Source of the DNA: Bugula neritina
Lineage: Eukaryota; Bryozoa; Gymnolaemata; Cheilostomatida; Bugulidae
Assembly (NCBI GenBank): GCA_964035545.1
Contig: OZ037765.1
Location: 12,582,698 to 12,646,697, forward strand
Direction: 5' to 3'
Length of the DNA stretch: 64,000 nucleotides
A model generated the notes under the pieces. It was not told the origin of the DNA and did not search any database. It worked only from the letters and a program-made list of their open reading frames with translations. Positions 35,921-50,571 of this stretch are shown piece after piece (within the stretch, counting starts at the first letter, position 1; each line of letters opens with the position of its first letter). The translations under genes were made by a program, and so were the position numbers.

Positions 35921-37375
35921 CTACAGAAATGTTAAGAACACTGCACTTTTATCAACAAATATATTAGAAGGGAATTTGAACCCTTGAATCCCACAGTTTG
36001 AAATATTAGGCATACTTACACTTTCACAGTTGAGATCCCAATGAAAAACTTATTGAATAACCAGTCTTAAGATCAAAACTTGTATAAAACTGTAAGCAAA
36101 CATTAGATAAGTTCACATTGCTAAGCTTAATTGCATAACACAGTGGAATATTCAAGCAGCTCTTCTAATTTGTTTGATGTCAACATTGAAAGGAAATGTG
36201 CTTTACTGTAATAGCATATACATTATTAGGATTAAGTACTAGTAAGTGTTGTAAGTAAGGACTGTATATATTTACCTTTGAATAATGTCAGCGCTTAATT
36301 ATTTCTTACTCTTGGCTGCTTTTAAATTATGCCGACATGGATCCCAGCAAGTGTGAACAGGCTGTGAGAGTCAGTGTATGATTAACAATATACCTTTCAT
36401 AGTGAAGTTTTTGTCACATTATACCAACATATCCTATATCTAGCTATACAATAGACTGCTATAGAAAGAATTCTTTAGTGGATAGTAATAACACAATGCA
36501 TTACTCCGAATGTTTTCTTTACATATTTATTTTCAACATCGCTCAACCATTGTACTAATTATTCAGTTGCTGTGCCAGTTTTACAGTGTCCATGAAATGT
36601 AATAGGGACATCAATCAATATTATATCAGAATAAAGTGTTAACAACTAAGTATGTATTTATCCAAATAGGCTACAGCAGATTGCCAACTTTAGACGAACA
36701 AATTTTGAGCTAAGAAATGAATGCGTAGAGATGAAGGTACAACTGGCAACTATCCTGCCATATAAAACAAGGCACGAGAAAAAAAGTTTGAACACATACG
36801 TATAAGAGACTCAATAGGTTTTATTGGATATGTATTTTAAAATTCAACATATAGTACAAACAGGGTATAAACTATCAAAGCAGTCGTAGAAGCTTCATAA
36901 ATTTCATGTATTCAATAGAAAACCATGAAGTATTAAGATTATAAGAAAATAATAAAATAGTAAAATAAGAAAGCTTTAAAAATTAATATATATTTAGGGA
37001 AAATACTAAATGTGGGGTAAGCTATTCAAAAATGTCAAAATGTTTTATATTCAAGAATCTACAATACTCATATTATGGTATTCTATACACAACATAAGAT
37101 AGATGGTGTAATTTACTTTTAAAACTGCTCTAACCTAGTATTGCTTATTTGAAAACAAATTAACAGTATAATTGCCATTAACCTACAATTCATTCTAAAA
37201 TAAACAAATGTAGTATATTATAGTATATCTATATAGTATATCTCATGAATTTATCAGTATAAAAATTATATGTAAGTATATGTGTGCAAACATGCATGCC
37301 AGCCAAATGTTTGGTAGGTAAATGTAGTGAGTTTTACTGACTTATCTATGCGTTTCATTTATATACAATTTTGGC
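35921..37375. other. Gap between the unknown gene and SLC22
   Basis: About 1.4 kb of AT-rich DNA. It holds a possible decayed tRNA-like SINE head on the minus strand near 35960-36040 (GGGTTCAAATTCCC) and a short exon-like open block on the + strand at 36670-36736. No confident gene. The SLC22 3'UTR probably enters it, with a minus-strand AATAAA at 36819-36824. Confidence 0.55.
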
Positions 37376-40300
37376 TCAATTAGATGCACATTCCTCTGTT
37401 AATGGTATTTCAGCACTTGGTTTATTTTCTTCATCATTGGTGGTGATCTGATCACTTGGATTTTCTCCATATAACTTACTGTAAAACAATTGATAATATT
37501 ATTATGTAACACTTACATGCCATCACTACATCACATAACTTCTAGCTGCAAACTTGAAGTGGCAAATTACATGAAGACACAAATAAATCCATCTATATTT
37601 TCACACGTTCTATAACTATGTACCTTAATATTACAATTGATGCGCTGCAATAAATTATAATGATGGTACATAAATGTATCAGTTGTTATAAATAGCAATT
37701 ATATTTTTTATGATCCTGAATTAAATTCACACTGCATAATGACATTTTTGTTCATATTTTATTAATATGAAATATTGCTAATAATAAGTAAAATTGTCAA
37801 TTTTTTATTTCCTCATGCTTATTGTCTAAGTTATGACTGGCATTAGTATACTATATATGGTATGGAGTGTTGTACACAGTAAGAGTTATCATTCCTTGAA
37901 ATGGAATGCTTGCAAGGAATACTAAATTTTGATGAAATTAAAACTAGTTGTGTTACACAATAGTTCATTGCATTTACTTTAGTGACTCAAAAAAGGAATA
38001 AATGCAATTGAGTTTATACACATATTGTGAATTTCTATATGCATGTACATTATGAAAAACAAGCATATTTATATAGCAATAAATGTCCAACCTAAAAATT
38101 ACAAAAAATAGTAATAATTTAAATGTATTATAATACAAAGTGCTACACAACAACAAAAATAATGGACATTTAATTTCCATCCTTTGCCATTTGCAATCCC
38201 AATACTTTAGCATTTATAATTATGATTGAATACTTTAAAAGTTTGTTCATTTTACCTTCCAAACATTTCTCCGTCTTCAACGGTCTCCGGTAAAACAGCG
38301 TTAACGGACTCAGGTAATAAAAAGGTGAGCCCACCAGCAACCACTGCCAAAGCTCCAAACAGCATGTAAGGTAAGCCAAACCAGTAGCTCCACTAAAGGT
38401 TGAGAAATAGTGAAACTTTAATAATAGTTGTCCTCATTAAACAAAAATCCATCAAAGATCTACTGGCAAAACAGTATAAACCTGCATAAACTTTTTATAG
38501 AAATAAAATAAGCAGATTATTGCTTAACTTAACTGGTGTTCCTTTATCAACCAAAGAAGGTTTGCCAGAAGAAATTTTAATTAAATAGCCAAGAGTGATC
38601 ATTCAGGGTCTCCAACTTTTACGGAGCGAGGGCAACATTGTAAAATTTAGCTTGGACTGGGGGCCTCAGTCTCAGTAATTTTCAAATTACTTTTCAAAAT
38701 TAGACTTAATGAAGTCTCAATAATTACTGCAGGCTGTATGCTTTACAGCATGTATGTTAAAACACATTTAAAAGTCAGTTCTCCTACTTTAATTCATGTA
38801 TGTTTGGAAACATAATTTTATTTATGCCATTGAGGGCCACATAAATGCAGGCTGGGGGCCGTATCCGGCCCTGGGGCTGCAGTTTGGACACCTCTGGCTT
38901 GAGTCAGCTACCTTAAAACCCCGTTTAAGCACTAATTGCATAGCAATGATCTTAAAACATTAACATTATTACTTGAAAACTTACTTTACCTGCAAATTTA
39001 TAGACTTAATATTAAAGTCTGAGAATCAAGAGTTGACAAAACTTATATTGACTTACTCCTGGTTGTGCTATTAAATCGAAGACTAAAAATGTAGCCTCCG
39101 ATACCTGTATAAAAGTTGTGAAGCCAAAGAGTGTATACATTATATCTAATGCTGAAAAATAGCATGCTATAATAACACAAAGTTACAAATTAATCCATAC
39201 TTACTTACAACAATCTTTTCCTATATGAACCTAATTTTCATTCTAATGTATATAGTATTTTTAAATCTGTTCTAAAAAATTGCAAAGGTTTAACTACACG
39301 TTAGAGCACCCTGAAAGAAACTTGATAATTTTATATCGGAGTTGAACGAAGTGTACATACTAGCTCCATTATAGGAGAAGATAGAAGAGCACCTATCCTG
39401 GCACAGAGTGAGCATCCTCCTACACTAGCTGCTCTAACAACTGTGGGGAATATCTCAGCTGTGAATATATATACAATGGCAAAGGCAGCAGAGCATCCTA
39501 GTTTACCAATATTGGCCAGCACTAGCAGTAGTATGTGTTTATCTACAAGAAGATTGTTTTCGCATCATACAAATTACAAAGAGAGGACAACTTTGACTAA
39601 ACCACTGTATTGTAAATTTTGAGTTGAAATTGTTATTATAAAGTCAAACCAGTTCAACAAACTTTATTGCCTTCACCATCTGTCCCAGGTTTGTCTAGCA
39701 ATTAATTAGTTTCTGGTCATAGCCATAGATAATATTTCTAACTAAACAACATGCATAAAAATGCTTATGGGATCCAACACTAAACTTTAAAATATTTGTT
39801 CCAAAAGACTCCTTACTATAACCCTTAAATAATTCCATGTACCTATATTTTGACTGCATAATTTAAAACCAACCAGATGTGCACTAATTTATCTTAAATT
39901 AAAAATTTACATTCAATTATCAAAACTACAGAAAAATTTAAAAGAAATTTAAAATATAATTGGTTATATAAGCATGCAAATTTTCAAAGATCATAAGCAA
40001 ACCTGGTTGGTTGAGTAGTGGTATGCAAGCCAAAAGACTGACACCACCAACAAAGAATGAGCCAGCCAAACTGTACTTTCTACCAATACGTGGATGTCCT
40101 GTTATAAAGAAGCACACAACATAGGCTGGGAACTCAACAAGTCCTGAAAGAAGAGAGTTGAGAAAAATGTCTCCTCCCAGTTTCTCAGCACTGAATGATG
40201 TTCCGTAGTATGTTAGGCCACATACAAACCTACAATAAATATAGTGCAAAAATTAGATTAAGCAACAACTAAAACATGACAACTTTCAAAGATGTTTCCA

Positions 40301-43300
40301 CAAGTTTAAGTTAATATTGCACATAGTACAGGCAAAACTTTTGATACAATAAATCAGTGAATGCATGCAGTTGCAATGTACTTTTACTAATTCAAACAGG
40401 CATTAAATTGTAACTATAACATGTAGATATCTCTCTAAACTCAACGAAATAGAATAAACAATGTAATCATATCTTTTATTACTAGTTCTACAAAATCTAC
40501 ATTTTGCTGCATAAGATATTTAGTACAGGCCAGGCACTACAAAATAAGTTTTGAATTTTGAACATAAAATGTCAAAAGCATACAATAACGTTGCATAACA
40601 TCTTTAGAATATTTAGAAGATTTTACATAAATTCAGTATAATTACAACTTTTAATGTAAAAAAATATTGAAAACAAAGAGCATAAAGTTTTTGCATACAT
40701 GTTATTATTAGTGGCCTGTACTATAAACCATATACATGTACATGCTTTCAAACTTTTTGATAAAGGCATATGCCATGCTATTGTTGGGGTTATTTTCCCC
40801 CTTGTTGAAGTGTGAATCCACCAGTTAGGAATACAACTCCAACAGTCTGTAGTATCAACATGGAGACAGCTTAGAACCGAGATAGATAGTTTTATTATAA
40901 GCCTATTACAATCTGTTAAAGTGTAAAGTAATGCAGTAGAATACACGAAAACTACATTATAATTCAATTGTAGCTGCTGGCTCCTCCTCTTTTTAACTCA
41001 AAGGTTGAGGTGCGAGAAGACAACTTATACAATCACTTATAACTATTCAAATAATGCAAGCATTATAAGTGCATAATAGCGCAACAACTTTTCTAGCAGT
41101 TGAAACTGTTAAATAATAATGTAATCTCTTATGGATGGAACTAAATAGCTGACCTCTATATTCTCAAAAAAAACTTACAGTGGTTCTCAATTTCTATATA
41201 GAATTCATATACTAAATACACTAGATATATTTCAAATAATTATCTTGTATATTTAACTATTGTATAAGTAGAGGCTGAACAGTTGTGTGCGATTCTATCG
41301 TGAAAATCTCTATAAGCAAAGATAATTTAAGGTTTATTTTATACTGAGAATTTTAATGCCTAAGTGGAAATGGAGCTGCCTATAAGCAAAATATGTTGCA
41401 TTCAGTAATGCAAGCGAAGCAAGTAAGTCATTTCAAATAGTTTTCTGTAATTGCCCATTTGACTAATTGGGTTCATCTCCATAAAAAAGTTTAGTAGTAC
41501 TCCTTCACAAAACATGAAAGTAATGTTGCTCATAAAACCAGTGACAATAGAATATATCAGTAGCAAATTATTTGGGATAATTAGTTTGAATTTCTTCAAG
41601 TGATGTTACGTTGTAGTACAACTCCACACTTTCATAATCTTGTGCTGTATACAGTAAAACAGCTAGTTGGAAGCCAATTTCACACATTAGTGGTTGACTG
41701 TACAGGGTGCAGGCTATACAAAGAAGATTTAACTCCCAAGCATTTGCAACTGAAAAACCTTTTGAGTTTTGACTCAATGAAAAATATAGAAGATTATGCT
41801 GTTGCCTTCAAGTTCAGCCTAAAAGTTTGAAAGAAAGTAGGCTATCAACTTAGCTTTAGCTTTATTAGCTTAAGGCATTACAAAATAAATGTAAGAAAGT
41901 TGCATATATGTCACATGGTAATGAAGGATTTTAAAATCTTGTTTTTTCCTTGATTTCTACACATACATGTAAAAACCAAATATGCTTAAATCAAATATCA
42001 CAGACTTGAGAGAATGTAGGGTCAACTGTATAGAATCTAAATGTCAAAGGTTGCTATGCCATGAGCTGTATTCGAGTGAAGTGTTGGTTAATAGTTTAAG
42101 TGACATTGACATGTTTGTTCATTTGAATTATTAGTACCATCTGCAAGTAGAAAGTAGAGGATGTAATGTAGGAACGGTCTACTCGCATTTCAATTGTATG
42201 TACAAGTTAGACATGTATAACAATGCTTAGTAAACTGTAGTGCAGTGTAAGTGCTTTATCTTATATATTTTTACAGTATATGGGAAACCCTAAGCAAAAT
42301 AAAATGACAATTTTCACTCAAAGCTATATATATAAAATAATGGACTGAATATTATTACTAGAAAGACAATTAAAGGTTTTAATATAACTTTGAATTTAAA
42401 TATTCATAAAAGTTGATTTTCTATTATAATATATGCCTGATAACTTGGATTTATAAATACTTGTATACACCACTTTAGAGAGTATATTTATAGCGTTTAT
42501 AGATAAGGAAATATCATGAACCTTATAAACAGTGTTCATGCAGGGTTTATTTAATTAGTTAACTTTTCATGTCCAAAAGGATAATGGTATAGTATTCATG
42601 TCCAATCTGTTGATTGCTGGCTGTTGCTTATGAACCAAATTTTCAAACTGAGAATATTCTATATATACATATAGGTTTAGCAGCTTCCAAATATGCTCTC
42701 TTTTCTGTATGCTGACAATAGCAACATACAAACAAAAACTTAGTTGAAAATAGAACAAACACTCAGGTGAAAAATTCTTGCAAAAAATCAGAATAGGAAT
42801 AATGAACTACAAGCTAGTGATTAGGTTTTATCAACTTTTTCAAACTTATTCTGTATTTTATACTGCGAACATCTCTAATGAAACATTTTTCTGAAATAAA
42901 GCACATTCCACGGACATTGGAGTTGTGTTCCTAATTAGTGGAGAAAGGTTTTAGCATCAGAGGAAGCAAATTGACTCAGAGAGGAATTAAATTAGATCTG
43001 CTTGATACTAATTTATGAAACAATAGTGAGATAGGATCTAATGAGATAATTAAATTAAATTTTGTCCTACATTTTATTGCACTTCAGTGGTCTAAAGCTA
43101 TAGATGATTATTATAACTACTGTTTACAATTGGGCTGAACAAAAAATTCATCCTTCCCCAATCACGAAGCCCTCTACTTGTTTTAAATAGCTAAACTAAT
43201 TTTAGCTGGTATAGATTGGTGTTCCCATTGATCAATGATGGGTTTAACCGCATATTATTTCAATAAAGGGAACACTTACAGTATAACCTTCAACACCTTC

Positions 43301-46300
43301 AAGAGTATAAGCTATTATTCTATAGGCTATAAATATATTTTTAATAGATAATCTCATATAAGTAATATATATTATATTAAAAAGCTATGCAAAACATTCT
43401 AATGGTTTCAAAAAAAGGGTTTTTTGCTACTGCTCAATATCTTGGCTTTCAATCAAGATACCAAACTTAAACAATATACAATTAAGATCAACAATTTAAA
43501 CTGCCTATAAGTTGCTGGTTTAATACATGTATCAAGAGTTATATTACACACAAGACATACCAAGCATAAGCACATAGCAGGCCTCTAGACCGCATTCTTG
43601 GTTTGCTCAACAATGATTTTATTCCCACAGTTTTGTGCCCTGAAGCATTTTCAGCTGATATCAAAGATTCAACAGTGAAGTCATCAGTTAGGGGGCATTT
43701 ATTAAGTGCAGCCATCCTTCTCAAGATTGACTCAGCCTCCTTATATTTTCTTTTTAAAATAAGCCACCTTGGGCTTTCTGGAACAATCCTACAACAAATG
43801 GACTAGACTGCAAGCTGTTGATTTCCTCAAGGAAAAATGAAACATTATTATTAGCTGGGCATCAAGCAGGATAACCAAGTGTCAATTAACAATTGCTATA
43901 TTTGAATTCATGAATAGCTGCCTGTATACCTGCAGTCACTACATGTAATTAGCACATTCCCAAAACATTTTACAAAAATCAGCATAAGTTTAAATAAGAT
44001 GGATTACACTATGCCAATACAACGTTAGACTTTATCAATACACAATTGTTATACTATGCAAGTACATATTGGCTATGAATTGAGGTTATTATAAACAGAT
44101 ATCCAATTCCCTTATTTAAATTAATGGATAATCATGCAATAATCAAGATAAGGTATTGAATTAATATAAGAACATCTGAAATTAATGGAGCTATAAGAAG
44201 TATACTGCTTTTTGAATTGCAGCAGACATAATTTAATAATGTCTAGTTCAAACCAGAAATCTCATTCTTGGAAAAAGTAGAATTACAGCCATATGATTAT
44301 ATTTTATAACAGCTCAAACATCAATTATTTAATTATAAGCGAAGCTGTTATCAGAGTCAGCAAGGAAAATTTTAGTAAAACTTTATTTTAGAAGACTAGC
44401 TGCAGTATGTATTGAATATAGTGAAAAGCAGACTTGGACATATTCAAAACTTCAGTGGTCACACCTCAGATTTAGAAATTACCCCACCCAGCATTGCCAA
44501 CTCATCAAATTTGCTTTACAAATTGTATCGTGGTACTACCAATTATTGTATTAAGCTTTTTAGTGTATAGCAGATTGGACCAACTGCAAGACTTTAAAAT
44601 TCGAGGTTGGACAAAAAAAATTGAAGTTGAATAATAGGCATCATTATTATCTAATAGTAGCATTAAAATTATTCAATAATTCTCATTATAATGCCGCAGG
44701 CCTAGTAATTTTTCAGCTTTTGGTTTAACTTGAGGTTTCAACTTTTGATAATTTTAGAAATATTTATAAAAACACTATTTTATGATTATTGAGGCTCTTT
44801 TGTCACACAGCAATTTTTCAGCAGTTAGTGGGCATAGAGAAATAGTAATAGTACCACGAAGCCTCGTATAGCTCATTCACTATACCGTACAATACCATAT
44901 ACTATACCATATCATATCACAACGGTTTTTTCATTATGCATACATTTTTATGCAATGAAGATTCAATGAATCCAAGCTCTCCCATGATATAACAAGTGCT
45001 ACATGGCCCAACCATCAGTCAAGCAAATGAATATAATATACTAATATAAGCAAATAACCTACAGCTGGGTGAACACAAATATAACTCTCATTATTATCAA
45101 CAACAAAAAGTTTCAGCTAATTAGACTATACCAATAATATGATAAAAAGATGACAGTGGGCAGGGTCATAGCCAGCTGTGTGTAGAACAAATCCCGTAGA
45201 GCGTAAGAGATAGCTGGGAGGAGACAAAATCCTGCAGCAAAGAACCCTTGATAGAATAATCCTGTGCAAGTCCTGAACCTTGGGGGGATAACTTCCATCA
45301 CTATAAGCAATAATAGTGCGCTCTACATAATATACAGTATGTACGTTCATGTAGTATTGCTATTCTAAAGTAATTTTTCAAGTTAATTACATTTCTCGGC
45401 AATTTAAGAGAAGCTTATTTAAAAAAAAACCATGGGCAATAAATGCACACACACTAATTTTAGTACTAAAGATTAATTATTGAGAGTTAAAATTTATAAC
45501 CAACTAGTAAACATGTAAACATGCTGTCACTCCAATTACCCAGAACAAAAGTGACCGTGAAGAGACCAGCTGTCACCATCCCAACAATGACTCTGAGCAG
45601 AGTGAACAGAATGTAGTGACTGTATATAGAGACAAGAGCAGCTGCGACAGCAAATACTATTTGTAAGAGAAGACAAGCAGAGAGGATCTTCAGTCGACCA
45701 TACCTAACAACGAGTAGTTATATCTTACAGGGAACAAAGTAGATTATTCACAATATCTATATATAGCACCGTAGCAGCAGATCAAAGAGCTATGGCATTA
45801 CTTTTATATTATTGTTCTATCAAAATAATGCATAATATTTACTATTGAAAAAGACGTCAATGATTTTAGTGGAAACATAAATGATTGCAAACTTACTTGT
45901 CAGAAAGTATACCAAATGTTATAGCTCCAACAAGAAAACCACACATGTACAATGTTTGCATTAATGGCTTCACATATGCCTTTGAACAAACCAGACTCCA
46001 CTACAAAATAGAACAGAAAAAATAAATATTTATTAGAAGCATGAAAGATAGTTGAAAAAATGCATTCCTTAAAAGTAACTTGCTAACAAGGTAAGCTATG
46101 TATTAGTAATCATCAGATAAAATGTCTGATGATTGCCCCATGCACACATGCAACTGCTAGTGATAAAATGTTTTAGTAAAATTTTAGTGTACCCTTCTTT
46201 TTATTTATAACCATATACTAGCATTGTCAAAAACACTATAATTGGCTATGCAGTTTAGAAGGAAAAATGTAACCGTGCAAATTCGAACTGAGGCCTTTCA

Positions 46301-48589
46301 ACGTTATAAAAGTTCTATACAGTTGGAGTGCAAACATCTACCCTAAGATCAGCATACTTATCTTAGCTGATAACTATAGGGGCTCCTACTGGGCTCCTCT
46401 GTATTCAGCTAAATTAGCTTCATGAAAATGATATTTCAACTTGATTAGATTTATTCCCAAATAATAATTGCCTGACAACATAAATGATAAGTTCTCATGG
46501 AATATGAATAATGAATTAAATTCTAATGCTGCATGCAAGTGAATTATTAGAAAACCTTAACCCAAGAGACATTTGTATTAAACTTTATATTCAATTTACA
46601 TATTTCACTAGCAACCAGTCTGCATACCCTTGCAACTTAAACCATTAACTATATTATTATTGTTATAATCTATGTTGCATAAAACAATTATTATTCATGT
46701 ATGTAATATTAGAAAGGCTTTAAAGTTTAGAACTTCCAAAATAATTCTTTTTAAATTGGTGTTCAACCTCTATAACAATTTCTGGTTAATTTTTTTCTCT
46801 GTAGTACAGCTATGGAGTTAATTATTTACCTTATGGCATATTTCAGCTGGCATGCGTGATATTTTGACTATAGAAAAATGTGTAGATAAGAATGTGCATG
46901 CATTGAATTTGTTTAATATTTAATATAACTTGAAAACTGTTTCATCTTTTATACCATGCTTGTAGCCTTTAAATACAGGGTTTGAAAAGTTTTCAATGGC
47001 TGCAAAGAATAACCAAGGAAAACCTTCTCAATTTAAATTTAACTTGCATAATGCTAAACAAGTAAATTAGCAGAGCTTATTAGTGGAAGCTCAGAGAATA
47101 TATAATATGTTATCATGGCATTATATTAGAGAAGTCTAAATTTCTATCAGCAGCAAGCTAGTAACAGCTAAGAGACAGTGTATTAATTTTCTGATTAACC
47201 TACAGTTAGCTCATTGAATTAAATGTTAATACAGACTAGTTTTTAAAAGAAATAATTTTCCTACAAACTTATTAAATAGCTACATCGCATGCACAAGTAA
47301 CAGAAAATTAATTTAATATGTTGTTTACATGGTGCAATATAATATGCACTAGCAGTTGATATAAAACATGTAACAAAACCAGTCAAGTATATATACATCA
47401 TATGTATATACATGATATATGATTATAGTTCTATTACACATGCTGGGCTATTTTATAAAGTTATATCATTCAATGTGCTAATGAGCAGAATTGCTGTGAA
47501 TGTAAGACATTATTATTACAATCTGTAATTACATCTCTGAAGCTGTTTAGTATTAAGTGTACATTTAACTAGGCACATGTATTACAACAGCCACTGACCT
47601 TAATCATAGGTATAGAAATGAAACAACTTTGAATATGGCTAATTATTGAAAATTGCAGCAAGAGCTCTTTAAGTTTTGTTTGGAATAAATTGAAAATTTA
47701 ATATACATTACTACCTAATCCGGTTCTATTATAAGTTGTATGCAAGACAAACACAATGCATAAACAGAAAGGACACAAAACAGAAGCTTTGACTTTATAA
47801 TCACAAAATAAATGTTCATCTACAAACCCTACATATATGTTGAACACTGTTAGCTTGAAAAGAAGAAACAAAATAGGAGTAGGCCTATAGCCATTTATTG
47901 TAGCAGATCACCTTGACAATTTAGATTTTTAACCGGTGTTTTATAATCTATACCAAGTTTGCCCTAGTGGCAATATGCTGAAATTGCTTAGTTATTAATG
48001 TATCATGCAGCTCCACAATGAAGATTAATAAATTTAGACTGGTTTAGGAAAGATATTTTTTCAATTTCTTAAAAACTGCCAAGTCTTTAAAATTGTATAT
48101 GCTTTGTCTTAAAATTACACAGCCTATTTGCTGTTAATGTTGACACTAAAATAGTGAGTGACCACTAGATTACTATCACAAGCTGAAAACACCCACCTGA
48201 CTTTGCACTGTAGAATGGAACTCAGATGTGTTGAAATGCCACCAAGTGCATTCTAAGATACCTTCAGTTTTATTTCTTGGGTGAGAAGAAAAGCTGCCAT
48301 TCAAAGATTCGAGAGCGGCATCACTATTATACCAAGTGTAGTTTCGATCATAAATTTCACAACTACTAAATTTACCATCTTCTTCAATAGCTGATAGTCT
48401 CTGCATATCCTTTGGGTCTAAGTTTGATAATTCTGGTATATAGCACCAGTGTGGCATAGAAGCTCCAAGAAAAACCATTCCAAGATTTTGCATGCCACAT
48501 GGTATACCAAGAAGTCCAAGTAGCACATATAAAGCTATTTGCACTCTGCCTAACCCACCAATCTGAATGAGAATGTCATCAAACTTCAT
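37376..48589 (-). CDS. SLC22 family: SLC22-family organic cation/anion transporter
   Basis: Twelve-helix major facilitator carrier of the organic ion transporter family at the plasma membrane. Ten coding exons: 48197-48589, 45897-46000, 45540-45703, 45132-45300, 43561-43788, 40003-40229, 39361-39542, 39057-39104, 38256-38392, 37376-37478; phases fit, about 584 residues. The start is the family-typical MKFDDILIQIGGLGRVQ. Motifs: a large first extracellular loop with Cys residues and sequons (NYT, NGS, NKT, NTS), WSLVCSKAYVKPLMQTLYM, ILSDKYGRLK, VMEVIPPRFR, VPESPRWLILKRKY, YYGTSFSAEKLGGDIFLN, GLVEFPAYVV, IYTAEIFP-like IFTAEIFPTVVR, and LLPESVNAVLPETVEDGE. The tail is acidic. The substrate cannot be told from sequence; OCT-like versus OAT-like is open. 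Introns are large (up to 3.3 kb) and hold a hAT-like element. Confidence 0.95.
38604..38896. mobile_element. Non-autonomous hAT-like element
   Basis: Left end CAGGGTCTCCAACTTTT and right end, read inward on the other strand, CAGAGGTGTCCAAACTGC form imperfect terminal inverted repeats of the hAT CAGNGG type. Inside the right end come GGGGGCCGTATCCGGCCC and GAGGGCCACATAAA, usual for small hAT-derived elements. It has no coding capacity. I saw no matching 8-bp target duplication, so it may be old. It lies in an SLC22 intron. Confidence 0.6.
46108..46134. repeat. Hairpin with 10-bp perfect arms
   Basis: AATCATCAGA and TCTGATGATT separated by 7 nt, in SLC22 intron 1. No T-run or known RNA fold; function unknown. 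Confidence 0.6.
46264..46395 (-). mobile_element. Possible decayed tRNA-like SINE
   Basis: The minus strand reads GATCTTAGGGTAGATG (A-box-like) then GTTCGAATTTGC (B-box-like) about 50 nt on, the spacing of a Pol III promoter. The body does not clearly match the other SINE copies. Confidence 0.35.
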
Positions 48590-50571
48590 AGCTTTTACTG
48601 AAACAAACCACTGAAAACATAAGTTATAGTCATAATTGATCTTGATAGAACTGTGCATATACATAATGTAAACACAATATAGTCACCGTGCATATATATC
48701 ACATTTTATGTCTGGTAAACTGAATAATTTCTTTTCAAAATATTTCATGTTCAATTATTATTATTATTATTTCTCCATAACTATTGAAAATTTAAACAAT
48801 TATCATAATGATAGGTATCTGGCAACATTTTTAATAATGCAAAAAAGTAACTTTTAGCATTTCCAGTGGTCCTTCAACCTGGGGCTTTACTTATCAACCC
48901 AACACAACATAGCTGCACTTTTTTATTATCACTATCATATTAATATGACCAAATAATTATATAATTAATAACAACATATTATATTGACGGTTTCATTGTG
49001 ATTTGCAGAGTATATTTTAATTATTATAATAATTATAAACTTCTAATAATATATAATTAGCATAATTTAAAATTATAAAATCAAATGTCATTATTTATTT
49101 TCACTAAATAGTAAATACAAATATGAATATCTTTTAGTTTTACATTATTATTATGATTAATATTATCATAATGATAAATATAATACTTGCCATATTAAAT
49201 TTAATAAATTTATAATATAAACATTAATAACAATTATTTTATTAATTTATTGATATACTTAATACACTTAATTAGTGATAATAATAATATGCTACATTAT
49301 CAATAATCATAATAAATATGATATTAATATTCATAATTATACTTATAGTATTATTTTCAATAGTAATACTAATACTAATAGTAATAATTATAAATTAAAT
49401 TTAATGTATCATACAATATTTTTAATAATAATATGCTAATGCTTACACTTCGACTTTAAACTGGTGATTTGTATCTACTGCGAGGTAGTATGATCTTAGC
49501 TACTCATAAAACGAGTCTTTAGTTTAAATTTTTTTCTGTCATAATCATGATGACTGTGCAGCTCTGGACAGTCTGAGCGTGAAGCCAAAGGTTTTACTTT
49601 TACTTTCAGTTTCAGAACAAGAGTTGATAACCTAATCACTATGATTATTAACTTTAAAGTTTAATGTTGCTATTGAATGCTTATATTGTCACTGCTATTC
49701 AAATTGTCTTAGTCCTAAGTCATAGCAACACCGTGTCGGCTAAAGTGAAAGTAAGGCATAAAATGAAAGTTGTAAGTATTAATACATCTTTGAAAGTGAT
49801 CTTTGGCCTATATCGTTATCAGCTTCTGTAATTTTAACGTCTGCTGCATTGATAATATTTGTCTCAAACGATAAATATACAATAAATATTCATCTTTTAG
49901 ATCTGGAGATCGTTGTTTTAGCCACACCCATGCGTACGCATGTAGGTGACCTTGACCTCCACACGAGGACAATTCTGTCCTTCTTCACCATTAATTCGAC
50001 CACACAATGCAGTAATTATGATTCTACCACACTGACACTGTCCAATGATTAAAGATATCACAACTACCATTGACACCAGGATTGCCGTTTATGAAACTGA
50101 AAAATTTTAGTTAACGAACTTTTTCGTTGAGCAGTTTAAACATAAGCCTCATTAGACTGATTACTCAGTCTCGTATTGATATTCAGGACATTAAATTTAA
50201 TTATATGAATCAACTTTGTCTTTAAGTTTAACCTCAACTTTAAGAGACTTAAGTTCTGGTTCATCTTGATCTTCTGTCATTTAATTATATGATTGTTTAC
50301 AGTTTGAATTTCATTCAATTTCAATGAAATTGAATTATACTCATTCTGGTTTACTATACAGTTGACGTTGTCGTTGAACTTGACATATTCAATTCATATT
50401 GATATTCAGTTTCAGTGAGTTACATGTGATACCTAATCTTATATTGATACTATTAGTATTACTATCGTCATTAGTAATAACTGATATTAGACTTGGTGAT
50501 AGTGTCGTTTACTAATTTATTTTTATCAAATTGAAAACTAAACTGAAATTAGTATCGGTACAACTATTACT
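48590..50571. other. Divergent intergenic region, SLC22 / eRF3
   Basis: About 2 kb that should contain both promoters. It is AT-rich and cryptically simple from about 48,740 to 50,570: ATTATTATTATT, AATAATTATAAT, ACTAATACTAATAGTAATAA and, nearer eRF3, GATATTCA, TTGAATT and TTAGTATTACT words. No gene recognised; promoters not placed. Confidence 0.65.

Noticed and set aside
40780-40865. Helix-like block GVVFLTGGFTLQQGGK on the minus strand as an alternative SLC22 exon
   Set aside because: Joining it to the phase-2 end of the exon at 43561 makes an immediate TGA, and the normal next exon (FVCGLTYYG) fits perfectly.
41568-41830. Overlapping 65-76 codon frames on both strands in an SLC22 intron
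   Set aside because: No homology, no splice support and mutually overlapping, so probably chance.
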